DNA of 64,000 nucleotides from positions 2,245,411 to 2,309,410 of the forward strand of contig NZ_LT906662.1 of assembly GCF_900205865.1 (NCBI RefSeq), read 5' to 3'. The translations under genes were made by a program, and so were the position numbers. The notes beneath the pieces are model-generated. The model made no database searches. It saw only the letters and a program-made list of their open reading frames with translations, and was not told the DNA's origin. Source of the DNA: Thermoanaerobacterium sp. RBIITD. GTDB taxonomy: Bacteria; Bacillota; Thermoanaerobacteria; Thermoanaerobacterales; Thermoanaerobacteraceae. Below, piece after piece: positions 10,362 through 20,138 of the stretch (position 1 is its first letter; each line of letters starts with the position of its first letter).

Positions 10362-11291
10362 TTAAATATCTTTTCCCATTAGTAATTCAATAAACCTAAA
10401 TATATATTTGATTATCGGGATAATTATTATAGTTGAAATAATATTGAAAAACATGTGCCCATTAGCAATTTGATGTGACAAACTTTTTGGTGTTATATAT
10501 TGTAGCATATAATAGTAATATTTTGTCATTGGTATAAATAAAATAGTTCCAATTATATTAAATAAAATATTAAATATTGCAATTTTTTTTCCTTCTTTAT
10601 TTGTTGCAAAGCTCATTATGAAGGCTTCAGAACATGTGCCGATATTAAGGCCATAAATTATGAATAAGGCATTGTATACAGGCAATAACTTTGCAGTTGC
10701 GAGTACTTGTAGCATAGCAATCCCCACAGTACTTGATTGCATAATAAGAGCTATAATTATTCCTGTTAAAACACCATAAATCGGATTTGCCATCATTTCC
10801 ATAAAACCTCTTATTTCATCAATCTTCCTTAATGGCTCAACGGCGATGTCCATTATTTTTAAACCTGCAAATATTATTCCAAATCCAAGTATAATATCAC
10901 CTAAAAATTTTAAACGGGTACTTTTTTGAAAATGCAAAATAGAACCTAATAAAACAGCATATGGTGTTAAAGCAAATAAGTCAAAAGCATAGAGCTGTAC
11001 AGCAATAGTCGTACCAATATTGGCACCCATTATGATACCGGCGGCATTGTATAGTTTTAATAGACCGGCATCTGCCATACTTACTGAAATAACCGTTACC
11101 ATACTGCTGCTTTGAATTATTACGGTTAAGACAAAGCCTATCAATAGAGATATGTAAATATTCCCTGTATAATTGTCTATTATGTTCCGTATTCTATTTT
11201 TTGAGAAGCTTTTTAATGCTGCTGTTAATATTATTAAACCTAAAATAAAAATTCCAATACCGAGGCATACAAAAAATATTATTTTAAACAT
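10362..11291 (-). CDS. Na/Pi cotransporter family membrane protein
   Basis: This 309-residue protein carries the two inverted QSSS/QSST repeats typical of PNaS (NptA/PhoU-less) transporters. The first is VIIQSSSMVTVISVS with GANIGTT. The second is IMQSSTVGIAM with GLNIGT. About eight membrane helices are predicted by eye. There is no C-terminal PhoU-like domain. The expected role is sodium-coupled phosphate transport, although short family members have been poorly studied. It lies 63 bases upstream of the GerAB-like gene on the same strand and may share its transcript. Confidence 0.82.
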   Translation of the reverse strand: MFKIIFFVCLGIGIFILGLIILTAALKSFSKNRIRNIIDNYTGNIYISLLIGFVLTVIIQSSSMVTVISVSMADAGLLKLYNAAGIIMGANIGTTIAVQLYAFDLFALTPYAVLLGSILHFQKSTRLKFLGDIILGFGIIFAGLKIMDIAVEPLRKIDEIRGFMEMMANPIYGVLTGIIIALIMQSSTVGIAMLQVLATAKLLPVYNALFIIYGLNIGTCSEAFIMSFATNKEGKKIAIFNILFNIIGTILFIPMTKYYYYMLQYITPKSLSHQIANGHMFFNIISTIIIIPIIKYIFRFIELLMGKDI

Positions 11292-11448
11292 ATTGGTCCT
11301 CCATGTTTTTGTTTATACATATTTATTTAAATTAAAAAATATTACAAATGTGTTTGTGTCAACAACAACGTCCCCTTATCACACTCCTTGAATAAAAAAA
11401 TAATTTTTCAAGATACTAAATAATAGTCGAATATTCATAGAAGGTGAT

Positions 11449-13809
11449 ATGATGAAGGCAATAATAATGGCAGGCGGTGAAGGAAGTAGACTTAGACCAC
11501 TTACATGCGGTATACCAAAGCCAATGGTACCTGTAGCAGGTAAGCCGGCAATTTGCCATATTATAAAACATCTCGAAAATCATGGTATAAATGAAATGGG
11601 TGTTACCCTTTTTTATTTACCTGATAAAATAAAGAATTATCTATATGACGAATATGGTGATAAGATAAGATATTATATAGAAGATAGGCCGCTTGGCACT
11701 GCTGGTAGCGTCAAAAATGCTAACGATTTCCTCGATGAAACTTTTGTTGTAATGAGCGGCGATGTTATTACAGATATTGACTTAAATGAAGCGTACGATT
11801 TTCACAAAAAAACAGGTTCAATGGCGACGCTTTTATTGACAAGAGTCGATATACCACTGGAATATGGTGTAGTAATAACAAATGGTGAAGGTAAAATTGT
11901 GAAGTTTCTCGAGAAGCCATCATGGGGTGAAGTCTTTAGTGATACTATTAACACCGGTATTTATATAATCGAACCGGAAGTTTTAAAATTAGTACCTGAA
12001 AACAAACAATTTGATTTCAGCAAAGATCTATTTCCGCTATTACTAGAGAAAGGAATACCTATGTACGGATATGTAAGTGATAAATACTGGTGTGATATAG
12101 GAAGTGGTGTACAATATCTAAAAAGCCATCTTGATTTGCTAAAGGGCGATGTTGATATAGGTTTTAAAGAAAAGGTAAAATGTGATGGGATTATTATTGG
12201 TAAAAATGTGAATATTTCAAAAGATGCCAAACTGATCCCCCCATTAATAATAGGTGATGGGACTTCTATCGAGGACAATACTATCATTGGACCATATGCA
12301 ATAATAGGCAAGGATAATTATATCGGATTTGGCAGTACAATTAAAAATAGCGTTCTATGGGATAGAGTAAGTATTGGGCCTAATAACGAGATAAGAGGAA
12401 CGATTTTTTGTAATGGCGTGAAAACCGAGAACAATGTGAGAACATTCGACAATTCTGTAATAGGAGAAGAATCAAAGTTAAATAGTTTTAGCGAGATAAA
12501 GCCTAATACAAAAATATGGCCGAAAAGAGTTATAGGAAGCGGAAATATTATCGACAAAGATATAGTATGGGGCTATAGTGATGAAACTTCAATTTTTGGT
12601 GAAAGAGGAATTAAAGGTAAACTTAATGACAATCTAACACCGGAAAATTTAGTTAAAATCGGTGAAGTACTTGGCAATGTGTTTGTTGGGGATATTCTTA
12701 TCGGTTATGATAACACATCTAAATCAAAATTTGCATTTGATTGTGTCAAGGATGGAATAAGGGCATCAGGTCAAAAGGCATTAATAGCTGGTTTAACAAT
12801 ACTACCTGCCATGAGATATTCAATTAGAAAAAATGGTTATAGTGCAGGTATATACATCAAAAATGATGATGAAGATATACTCAATATCATTTTGATAGAT
12901 AAAAATGGATGTGATGTGGATAAAAGTATCGAAAAAAAGATCCTAAATAAATTTAAAATAAATGACTACAAAATGTCATTTGATTTAAAAGATGAAGAAT
13001 TTAAAGATATAAATAAGGAATATTCTGATTTCATTACAAATAGTAGACTTAAGAAAAACATCGATTTGAAAGTAAAGCTGATGGATGACACAACGAGGAA
13101 TGTATTTCATATAGTGAGTCAAAATAGTTTTAAAGAGCCTGCTATAGCAAAATATGATGTAGGGATAAAAATATCTAATGACGGTGAAGGCATAGAATTA
13201 TATGACAATGAAGGAGAGAAATTTGACGAGGATGAGCTTAACTATTTAAGAATATTGATAGAAAAAGACAATGGTAAAGACGAATTTGTTTTACCTTTTG
13301 ACAGCTCACTATTTTTAAGTGAGATATCAGATGAGCTTAATTTTAAAATAATATCTAGCAAGATTTCTTTATCAGAAAAGATGAAAAAAATGATGGAAAT
13401 AGAAAAAAATAATTATGACCAGAATTCCCAGTTTAATTTAAGCTTTGATGGAATAAATTTTTCCTTCAAATTAATTGATTATTTAGGAAAAAATAAATTA
13501 AAATTATCTGAGATAAAAAAGGCTATACCGAAGAGGTTTAAGCTGAATAAAATGATTAATTGCGAATGGAAGGATAAAGGGCTTATAATAAGGAAATTTT
13601 ATGAAAATCCCGGAAATGCGAAAGCTGAGTTTCTTGACGGGATAAGATTTAATTATGGCAACTCATGGGTGCTTGTTATGCCAGATTCAGAGCTTCCGGC
13701 ATGTAGAATATATACGGAAGCACCGACGAAAGAAAAGGCAGAATTGCTATTAAACAAGTATATCGAATCAGTAAATAGCATCATTAATGGGGATACGAAC
13801 AATAATTAA
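11449..13809 (+). CDS. Sugar-1-phosphate nucleotidyltransferase fused to a degenerate phosphomannomutase-like domain
   Basis: This 786-residue fusion has three parts. Residues about 2-235 are an NTP-transferase with MAGGEGSRLRPLTCGIPKPM, the GDV metal site and EKPSWGE. Residues about 250-375 are left-handed beta-helix hexapeptides. Residues about 385-780 align with the phosphoglucomutase/phosphomannomutase fold. The first part should make an NDP-sugar, probably GDP-mannose or a glucose derivative. In the mutase part I cannot find the catalytic TASHNP serine loop, the DGDGDR metal loop (SNDGEGI stands at that point) or the RxSGTEP phosphate loop (MPDSELP instead). It may be regulatory. ATGs at 11449 and 11452 are both possible. 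Confidence 0.85.
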   Translation: MMKAIIMAGGEGSRLRPLTCGIPKPMVPVAGKPAICHIIKHLENHGINEMGVTLFYLPDKIKNYLYDEYGDKIRYYIEDRPLGTAGSVKNANDFLDETFVVMSGDVITDIDLNEAYDFHKKTGSMATLLLTRVDIPLEYGVVITNGEGKIVKFLEKPSWGEVFSDTINTGIYIIEPEVLKLVPENKQFDFSKDLFPLLLEKGIPMYGYVSDKYWCDIGSGVQYLKSHLDLLKGDVDIGFKEKVKCDGIIIGKNVNISKDAKLIPPLIIGDGTSIEDNTIIGPYAIIGKDNYIGFGSTIKNSVLWDRVSIGPNNEIRGTIFCNGVKTENNVRTFDNSVIGEESKLNSFSEIKPNTKIWPKRVIGSGNIIDKDIVWGYSDETSIFGERGIKGKLNDNLTPENLVKIGEVLGNVFVGDILIGYDNTSKSKFAFDCVKDGIRASGQKALIAGLTILPAMRYSIRKNGYSAGIYIKNDDEDILNIILIDKNGCDVDKSIEKKILNKFKINDYKMSFDLKDEEFKDINKEYSDFITNSRLKKNIDLKVKLMDDTTRNVFHIVSQNSFKEPAIAKYDVGIKISNDGEGIELYDNEGEKFDEDELNYLRILIEKDNGKDEFVLPFDSSLFLSEISDELNFKIISSKISLSEKMKKMMEIEKNNYDQNSQFNLSFDGINFSFKLIDYLGKNKLKLSEIKKAIPKRFKLNKMINCEWKDKGLIIRKFYENPGNAKAEFLDGIRFNYGNSWVLVMPDSELPACRIYTEAPTKEKAELLLNKYIESVNSIINGDTNNN

Positions 13810-13825
13810 TAAAAATTTAATGAAT

Positions 13826-13905
13826 AAGACATTGCAGACTATCTTAAAAATTGATATAGTAAATAGTGGATAGCGCGAAAATTTTGCAATGTCTTTTGTT
13901 TTTTT
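13826..13905 (+). terminator. Terminator after the nucleotidyltransferase gene
   Basis: AAGACATTGCA (13826-13836) pairs perfectly with TGCAATGTCTT (13885-13895) and is followed by a T-rich tract. Part of the loop can extend the stem (CTATC/GATAG). Confidence 0.72.
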
Positions 13906-13934
13906 AATTAAAACAATTTGAAATTGGTGATATA

Positions 13935-14204
13935 ATGGCAAATAAATATATATCGGCATCTGAAATAAATCAATACATGTATTGCCCATATCAATGGTAT
14001 TATGAAAAAAAGTACGGCCATAAGTATATAAATGAACTTCGTGATAAAATTGATACAAAACCTGAGCTTAGTAATTTTAAAAAAGGCATGGAATACCATG
14101 AGAAGTATTATAAAGATATAATATTCATAAGATATAAAAAGATAGCCATATGGATTTTTGTTATTTTGGCCTTAATTTTAATTGGGATAGGATTTTTTAA
14201 ATGA
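13935..14204 (+). CDS. N-terminal piece of a split, membrane-bound Cas4-like protein
   Basis: This 89-residue protein begins with SASEINQYMYCPYQWYYEKKYG. That pattern is typical of the N-terminus of Cas4/RecB-type PD-(D/E)XK nucleases, where the Cys (C17) is one ligand of the Fe-S cluster. The last roughly 22 residues (about 66-87) form one membrane helix. The nuclease core is absent and is encoded by the next gene, whose ATG overlaps this stop. I infer that the two chains assemble into one enzyme at the membrane. Taken alone it would be called hypothetical. Confidence 0.7.
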   Translation: MANKYISASEINQYMYCPYQWYYEKKYGHKYINELRDKIDTKPELSNFKKGMEYHEKYYKDIIFIRYKKIAIWIFVILALILIGIGFFK

Positions 14205-14773
14205 TATTATTAAATACAGTTTTTACACTATTGGTATTTTACATAATAGCAAAAGAGATATTTGAAAAAAGGCCGGCATACAAAGAAATGAAAAGGTCAA
14301 TAGGATTTAAACGTGGCAAGTTAATTTACATAGATAAACAGGAAGAAGTTAAAAGAAAAGGCGTCATATACAGTAAACTCTTAAAGTCTGAGAAATACGG
14401 GATATGCGGAAAACCCGACTATATATATGATATTGGCCGTGAATTGATACCTCTTGAATTAAAGAGCACGAGGGTTGAAGATAATTCACCATTATTGAAA
14501 GATGTTATGCAATTAACGGCATATTTTCTTATAATAGAGGAGGAATTTGGCAAAAAAGTTTTAAGAGGTAGAATTGTATATCAGAATACTATGTTTGAAA
14601 TTTACAATACAGCCAAATTGAGGAAAGATTTGCTTGAAATATTAAAAGAGATGAGGCTTTTAGAATCAGGCAAATTTTTCCCCGAAGAAAAAGGGGATTT
14701 TTTAAAATGTAGATTTTGCCCTTGTAGAGATACGGTATGCGAGGTATACAAAGACAGTAAAGCAAAAATTTAA
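14201..14773 (+). CDS. PD-(D/E)XK Cas4-like nuclease core with N-terminal membrane helix
   Basis: The 190-residue protein starts with a hydrophobic helix (about 2-17), followed by a PD-(D/E)XK nuclease core. The core has GKPD (D73), the LELKS motif (E86, K88) and the QLTAY motif (Q104, Y108). The C-terminus has a cysteine cluster, C170, C173, C175 and C180, in KCRFCPCRDTVC. This is the Cas4-type layout of three C-terminal Fe-S ligands, with the fourth supplied by the preceding protein. No cas gene or CRISPR array is present, so a role in CRISPR adaptation is not supported here. Other DNA processing is possible. Confidence 0.78.
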   Translation: MILLNTVFTLLVFYIIAKEIFEKRPAYKEMKRSIGFKRGKLIYIDKQEEVKRKGVIYSKLLKSEKYGICGKPDYIYDIGRELIPLELKSTRVEDNSPLLKDVMQLTAYFLIIEEEFGKKVLRGRIVYQNTMFEIYNTAKLRKDLLEILKEMRLLESGKFFPEEKGDFLKCRFCPCRDTVCEVYKDSKAKI

Positions 14774-14841
14774 ATTAAGAATACTAAAGATAATATTGCA
14801 AAAAATACAAAAGAAGATAGATTAGAAATGAGGATGATAAA

Positions 14842-15783
14842 GTGTTCAAGAAATTTACTACTTTAGCTATAATTATAACATTATTATTATCAATTACATC
14901 TTGCAGTTTATTAAGGGTCAGAAAGCCTTCAAATAATATAACTACAAAAAAAGCAGTGCAAAAGCCGAAAATTGATTTAAAAGCACAAGAAAATAAAGCC
15001 GCTGAAAATGAAAAATCTACTAATAATTCGGGTGAAAAGCCTAAGGCCGAGACAGTCAATGAAAATATCTATAAAGGCACTTTGAAGACAGACGGACTTG
15101 ATAATACACTATATGGTTGGGGCATGAGGGTCATGCCTGACCATAAAATACCAGAAATAACATCTAAGCAAATGAGCCTTATCAAAAAATACGATGGCAT
15201 ATTTACGGGTGATACCACAAAGAAAATTATATATCTTACATTTGATGAAGGGTATGAAAATGGATATACGCCAAAAATACTTGACATTCTCAAGGCAAAC
15301 AATGTAAAAGCAGCTTTCTTCGTAACAGGACCATATATAAAAGAGCATGGTGACCTTGTAAAAAGGATGGTAGATGAAGGTCATATAGTTGGTAATCATA
15401 CTGTAAATCATCCAAGCTTGCCAAAGGTTTCTGATGAGAGGGTAAAGGAAGAAATAACAAAGCTTGGTGAAATGTTTAAAAATCTTACAGGTAAAGATAT
15501 GCATTATTTTAGGCCGCCTATGGGAGAGTATAGTGAAAGGACACTTTATATAACAAAATCCCTCGGATATAAAACTGTATTTTGGAGCCTTGCTTTTGCA
15601 GACTGGCAGCCACTTCCTGGAGGCTCTGAGGAAAGTTATAATACGGTTATGAAGCGCATACATCCCGGTGCTGTAATACTGCTGCATGCCGTTTCTAAAG
15701 ATGATACGATGGCCCTTGACAGGATTTTAAAAGACCTAAAATCACAGGGATATGTATTCAAATCCCTCGATGATTTAAAGTAA
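14842..15783 (+). CDS. pdaA: Polysaccharide deacetylase, PdaA-type lipoprotein
   Basis: This 313-residue protein resembles Bacillus PdaA, which deacetylates muramic acid residues during spore-cortex muramic delta-lactam synthesis. The N-terminal signal ends in a lipobox (SITSC, C21), so it is a likely lipoprotein. This is followed by a low-complexity K/N/E linker (about 25-75). The NodB domain has TFDEGYENGYT, HTVNHPSL, RPPMGEYSERT, FWSLAFADW and LLHAVSKD. It starts at GTG 14842 after GAGG. An SNP-like difference, DEG instead of the DNG seen in Bacillus PdaA, makes the motif closer to ordinary NodB enzymes. Confidence 0.87.
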   Translation: MFKKFTTLAIIITLLLSITSCSLLRVRKPSNNITTKKAVQKPKIDLKAQENKAAENEKSTNNSGEKPKAETVNENIYKGTLKTDGLDNTLYGWGMRVMPDHKIPEITSKQMSLIKKYDGIFTGDTTKKIIYLTFDEGYENGYTPKILDILKANNVKAAFFVTGPYIKEHGDLVKRMVDEGHIVGNHTVNHPSLPKVSDERVKEEITKLGEMFKNLTGKDMHYFRPPMGEYSERTLYITKSLGYKTVFWSLAFADWQPLPGGSEESYNTVMKRIHPGAVILLHAVSKDDTMALDRILKDLKSQGYVFKSLDDLK

Positions 15784-15806
15784 AACTGTAAATTGGGGGG
15801 ATTGTT

Positions 15807-16832
15807 TTGAACCATATTTTGGAAAGAAAGAATCTTTACATGATGGCTATTGCACTTTTATTAAGTTTTGGTGCAATAGCTATCATAATGAAGTTTTCCG
15901 GATATCAAGGATTAAAAGATGTATTGAATATTAATCCTATATATATAGCAATTGTCTTATTTGTAGTGTTTTTAAGCCTTTTAGTTGATACTATTAGGAT
16001 AAAGGAACTTTTAAATGCCCTTGGTGAAGACCTATCAATAGGATATTTGTTTCAGTTTAACTTGGCAACATTTTTTATAGCCTATGTTACGCCATTTGGT
16101 TCAGGGGCTTTGCCTCTTTCTATATACCTTTTAAACAAGAAAAATGTTGCGCCAAATAAGGGACTGATGATAATTACAGCCAAACTATTATTTTCAGGAA
16201 TATTTTTTGGAACGATTCCACCTATACTTCTTATATTTTTCAGAGAGCAATTAGAATTGACACATGCACTTTCAGTATTTGCAATTCTTGTGTCGGCATT
16301 GCTTTTAATACTTTTAATAGTACTAATATACATAATATTAAAACCTGCTTTAATTATTGCGATAATTGATTGGATCGGTAAGTTAAGCTTTATAAAAAGT
16401 ATGAATTACAGTGAATATTTCGAAAGAGCGAAGACAGAGGTAATCGAGTATAATAAAAGATTCAATGAACTTTTCTTGGTGAGCTCTGGCGGTAAACTTT
16501 TGCTGTCACAGCTTTTTTATGCGATACTTTTTTGGATTTTATTTTACAGTATAGCGCCTATTTTAATGATAGCTATGAATATACCCTTTAGTTTGCTCGC
16601 TGTTATATCGAGGCAATTTATATTTTACGATGTGCTTGCATACAATGTTATACCTAGTGGGGCAGGCTTTGTAGAAGTCGGGTTTGCCAGTATATTTTCA
16701 AATATTGTTCCACATGAATTATTAGGAATATTTATAGGCATTTGGAGGTTCTTTACATACTATGTGTATTTAATAATATCAGGCATTGGATTTATTTTTA
16801 TGGTAAGAAAAGGAAATAGAAAATCTGCTTGA
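15807..16832 (+). CDS. Flippase-like integral membrane protein (LPG synthase transmembrane / UPF0104 family)
   Basis: The 341-residue protein has about eight membrane helices and resembles the N-terminal flippase-like domain of MprF and the YbhN/AglD family. The conserved TPFGSGALPLSIYLL near residue 95 and PSGAGFVEVGF near 285 support this. It lacks the cytosolic aminoacyl-phospholipid synthase domain. Translation starts at TTG 15807 behind a strong G-rich site. It follows pdaA by 23 bases and probably shares its transcript, suggesting an envelope lipid or lipid-linked precursor role. Confidence 0.8.
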   Translation: MNHILERKNLYMMAIALLLSFGAIAIIMKFSGYQGLKDVLNINPIYIAIVLFVVFLSLLVDTIRIKELLNALGEDLSIGYLFQFNLATFFIAYVTPFGSGALPLSIYLLNKKNVAPNKGLMIITAKLLFSGIFFGTIPPILLIFFREQLELTHALSVFAILVSALLLILLIVLIYIILKPALIIAIIDWIGKLSFIKSMNYSEYFERAKTEVIEYNKRFNELFLVSSGGKLLLSQLFYAILFWILFYSIAPILMIAMNIPFSLLAVISRQFIFYDVLAYNVIPSGAGFVEVGFASIFSNIVPHELLGIFIGIWRFFTYYVYLIISGIGFIFMVRKGNRKSA

Positions 16833-16855
16833 TAAATATTCCCATGGTATTTATA

Positions 16856-16890
16856 ACTTTTGATATAAATTATCAAAAGTATATTTTTTA
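16856..16890 (+). terminator. Terminator after the flippase-like gene
   Basis: ACTTTTGATA and TATCAAAAGT form a perfect 10-bp stem with a TAAAT loop, followed by a T tract. The same palindrome sits about 50-85 bases upstream of the sigma-54 promoter of glpP, so it could instead be an activator site. Confidence 0.6.
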
Positions 16891-16939
16891 GTAAAAACAT
16901 ATTTATTCAGATGATGATTTTTTTAAACAATAAAGATAA

Positions 16940-16955
16940 TGGCATGATTTTTGCA
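16940..16955 (+). promoter_or_regulatory. Sigma-54 (-24/-12) promoter before glpP-glpF-glpK
   Basis: TGGCATG, ATTT and TTGCA give GG at 16941-16942 and GC at 16953-16954, exactly ten bases apart, as sigma-54 requires. It lies 26 bases before the glpP start. A sigma-54 activator is encoded six kb downstream in the same metabolic block. Confidence 0.72.
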
Positions 16956-16981
16956 GTAATTACAAATTAGGAGGAATAGTT

Positions 16982-17551
16982 GTGGGGAATTTTATACTTG
17001 AAAAGATAAAAAGCTTTCCAATTATCGCAGCTATAAGAGATATCAATGACTTAGAAGATGTTTATAAATCAAATTCAGAAGTAATATTTTTACTGACAAG
17101 CAATATATTATTACTGAAAGATACAATAAGCAATATCAAAGAACACAATAAAACTGTTTTTGTCCATTTTGATTTAATTGAAGGTCTCGGAAAAGATTTC
17201 AAGGCTGTAGAATATCTAAAAGAAGAGGTAAAACCAGACGGAATTATATCAACAAGAAATAATATCTTAACGTATGCGAAGGAACTAGGTATGTGTAGCA
17301 TTGAGCGAATATTTCTTCTTGACACACAAGCACTTAAAACAGGATTGAATTCAATAAAGCAGATTGAGCCAACCGCAATTGAGGTTATGCCAGGAATAGT
17401 TCATAAAATAACAAAAGAACTTACGACTTTAGTATATCATCCTATAATTGCGGGGGGTTTAGTCAAAACAAAAGAAGATGTCATAAATGCTCTTAGTGCT
17501 GGGGCTGTCGCTGTTTCCACAAGTGAAAAGAGTCTTTGGTTTATCGATTGA
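16982..17551 (+). CDS. glpP: Glycerol-3-phosphate-responsive antiterminator
   Basis: This 189-residue TIM-barrel-like protein matches GlpP. In Bacillus, GlpP binds glycerol-3-phosphate and prevents termination in glp leader RNAs. Recognisable family features are VHFDLIEGLGKD, IISTRNN, IEVMPGI and the phosphate-binding end IAGGLVKTKEDV. The start is GTG 16982, with AGGAGG at 16969-16974. It heads glpP-glpF-glpK. Its likely RNA target is the leader of the glpA-like gene at 20035-20105. Confidence 0.92.
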   Translation: MGNFILEKIKSFPIIAAIRDINDLEDVYKSNSEVIFLLTSNILLLKDTISNIKEHNKTVFVHFDLIEGLGKDFKAVEYLKEEVKPDGIISTRNNILTYAKELGMCSIERIFLLDTQALKTGLNSIKQIEPTAIEVMPGIVHKITKELTTLVYHPIIAGGLVKTKEDVINALSAGAVAVSTSEKSLWFID

Positions 17552-17634
17552 AAGGGGGCGTTAAAAAATATTTCATAACCATAATTTCAATTATTTAGGG
17601 ACTATAATCTAAAAAAATTTATGGAGGGGTTTCA

Positions 17635-18369
17635 ATGGAAATATCAGTATTTGGTAAGATCTTATCGGAGTTTTTTGGTACGATGATTCTTATACTTCTC
17701 GGCGATGGTGTCGTTGCAAACGTTGTATTGAACAAGACAAAAGGCCAAAACAGTGGTTGGATTGTTATAACAACAGGATGGGCATTTGCTGTCGGTATAC
17801 CTGTATACATCACAGGATGGATAGGAGGAGCACATTTCAATCCTGCAGTAACAATAGGAATGGCAGTAATAGGGAAATTCCCTTGGGCACAAGTTCCGGG
17901 GTACATTGTAGCTCAATTTTTAGGCGCATTTGTTGGAGCAATCTTAGTATATATAACGTATAGAGATCATTTTGCTGTAACAGATGACAAAGATGCAAAA
18001 CTTGGTGTTTTCTGTACAATACCTGCAATTAGAAATCTTTTCAATAATTTTATAACAGAGGTTATTGGTACAGCGGTTTTATTGATTGGCATACTTGGAA
18101 TATCGAATGAACATAATCAGGTTGGTGCAATAGGTGCATTCTTAGTTGGTATTTTAATCTGGGTAATTGGTCTTACACTTGGTGGACCTACCGGATATGC
18201 AATCAATCCAGCAAGGGATATAGGCCCAAGATTTGCACATGCGGTATTGCCTATACCAGACAAGAGGGATTCTGACTGGGGTTATGGACTCATAGTTCCT
18301 TTATTTGGACCTATTGTAGGCGGAATACTTGGTGCAGTAATATATCAGGCCTTTATTAACATGATTTAA
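17635..18369 (+). CDS. glpF: Glycerol uptake facilitator (aquaglyceroporin)
   Basis: This 244-residue MIP-family channel has about six membrane helices and both pore NPA boxes: N69-P70-A71 in HFNPAVTIG and N191-P192-A193 in AINPARDIGPR. The Asp right after the second NPAR marks glycerol facilitators rather than strict water channels. It allows passive glycerol entry and hands glycerol to GlpK, encoded immediately downstream. It follows glpP by 83 bases and starts at ATG 17635 after GGAGGGG. Confidence 0.95.
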   Translation: MEISVFGKILSEFFGTMILILLGDGVVANVVLNKTKGQNSGWIVITTGWAFAVGIPVYITGWIGGAHFNPAVTIGMAVIGKFPWAQVPGYIVAQFLGAFVGAILVYITYRDHFAVTDDKDAKLGVFCTIPAIRNLFNNFITEVIGTAVLLIGILGISNEHNQVGAIGAFLVGILIWVIGLTLGGPTGYAINPARDIGPRFAHAVLPIPDKRDSDWGYGLIVPLFGPIVGGILGAVIYQAFINMI

Positions 18370-18380
18370 TGAATAGATAG

Positions 18381-18403
18381 GTGGGAGTAGCATTTACTCC
18401 CAC
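18381..18403 (+). other. Intercistronic hairpin between glpF and glpK
   Basis: GTGGGAGT pairs perfectly with ACTCCCAC around a 7-base loop. There is no T run, so it is more likely an mRNA-processing or stability element than a full terminator. Confidence 0.5.
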
Positions 18404-18437
18404 TCCTTAAGCTAATTAGGATAAATATATAAAATAG

Positions 18438-19940
<1,503 letters not shown>

Positions 19941-19970
19941 AAAGATTACAAAAATGAGTCAAGAATTTCT

Positions 19971-20000
19971 TAGGACAAATCTGAAGATTTGTAGTATAAT
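19971..20000 (+). promoter_or_regulatory. Candidate promoter with overlapping operator for the glpA-like operon
   Basis: A perfect TATAAT sits at 19995-20000, but the -35 region (about 19972-19977) is poor. The spacer is almost filled by the inverted repeat ACAAATC-TGAA-GATTTGT (19975-19992), a good place for a repressor or activator to bind. Confidence 0.45.
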
Positions 20001-20034
20001 TAAATTAAGAAACTTAAGATAAAATTAAATATTA

Positions 20035-20061
20035 GTATGGCGGAGAAAATGAGAGCCATAT
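20035..20061 (+). promoter_or_regulatory. Putative antiterminator stem in the glpA-like leader
   Basis: GTATGGC (20035-20041) can pair with GCCATAT (20055-20061). This uses up the 5' arm of the terminator that follows, so the two hairpins exclude each other. This arrangement fits control by GlpP bound to glycerol-3-phosphate. Confidence 0.5.
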
Positions 20062-20105
20062 ATAACCGGGATAAAACCGGCTATATGTGGCTCTGCCTTT
20101 TTATA
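20052..20105 (+). terminator. Leader terminator upstream of the glpA-like gene
   Basis: AGAGCCATATA pairs with TATATGTGGCTCT (one bulge), with an inner ACCGG/CCGGC-type helix, and ends in CCTTTTTA. It lies between the candidate promoter and the gene, as in Bacillus glpD leaders. Confidence 0.7.
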
Positions 20106-20138
20106 GATGATTATTAAATGATGAAAGGGATGAACACT

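Noticed and set aside
14201-14773. CRISPR-associated cas4
   Set aside because: No cas1, cas2, other cas genes or repeat array is present in the window, and the membrane helices are not typical of CRISPR Cas4.
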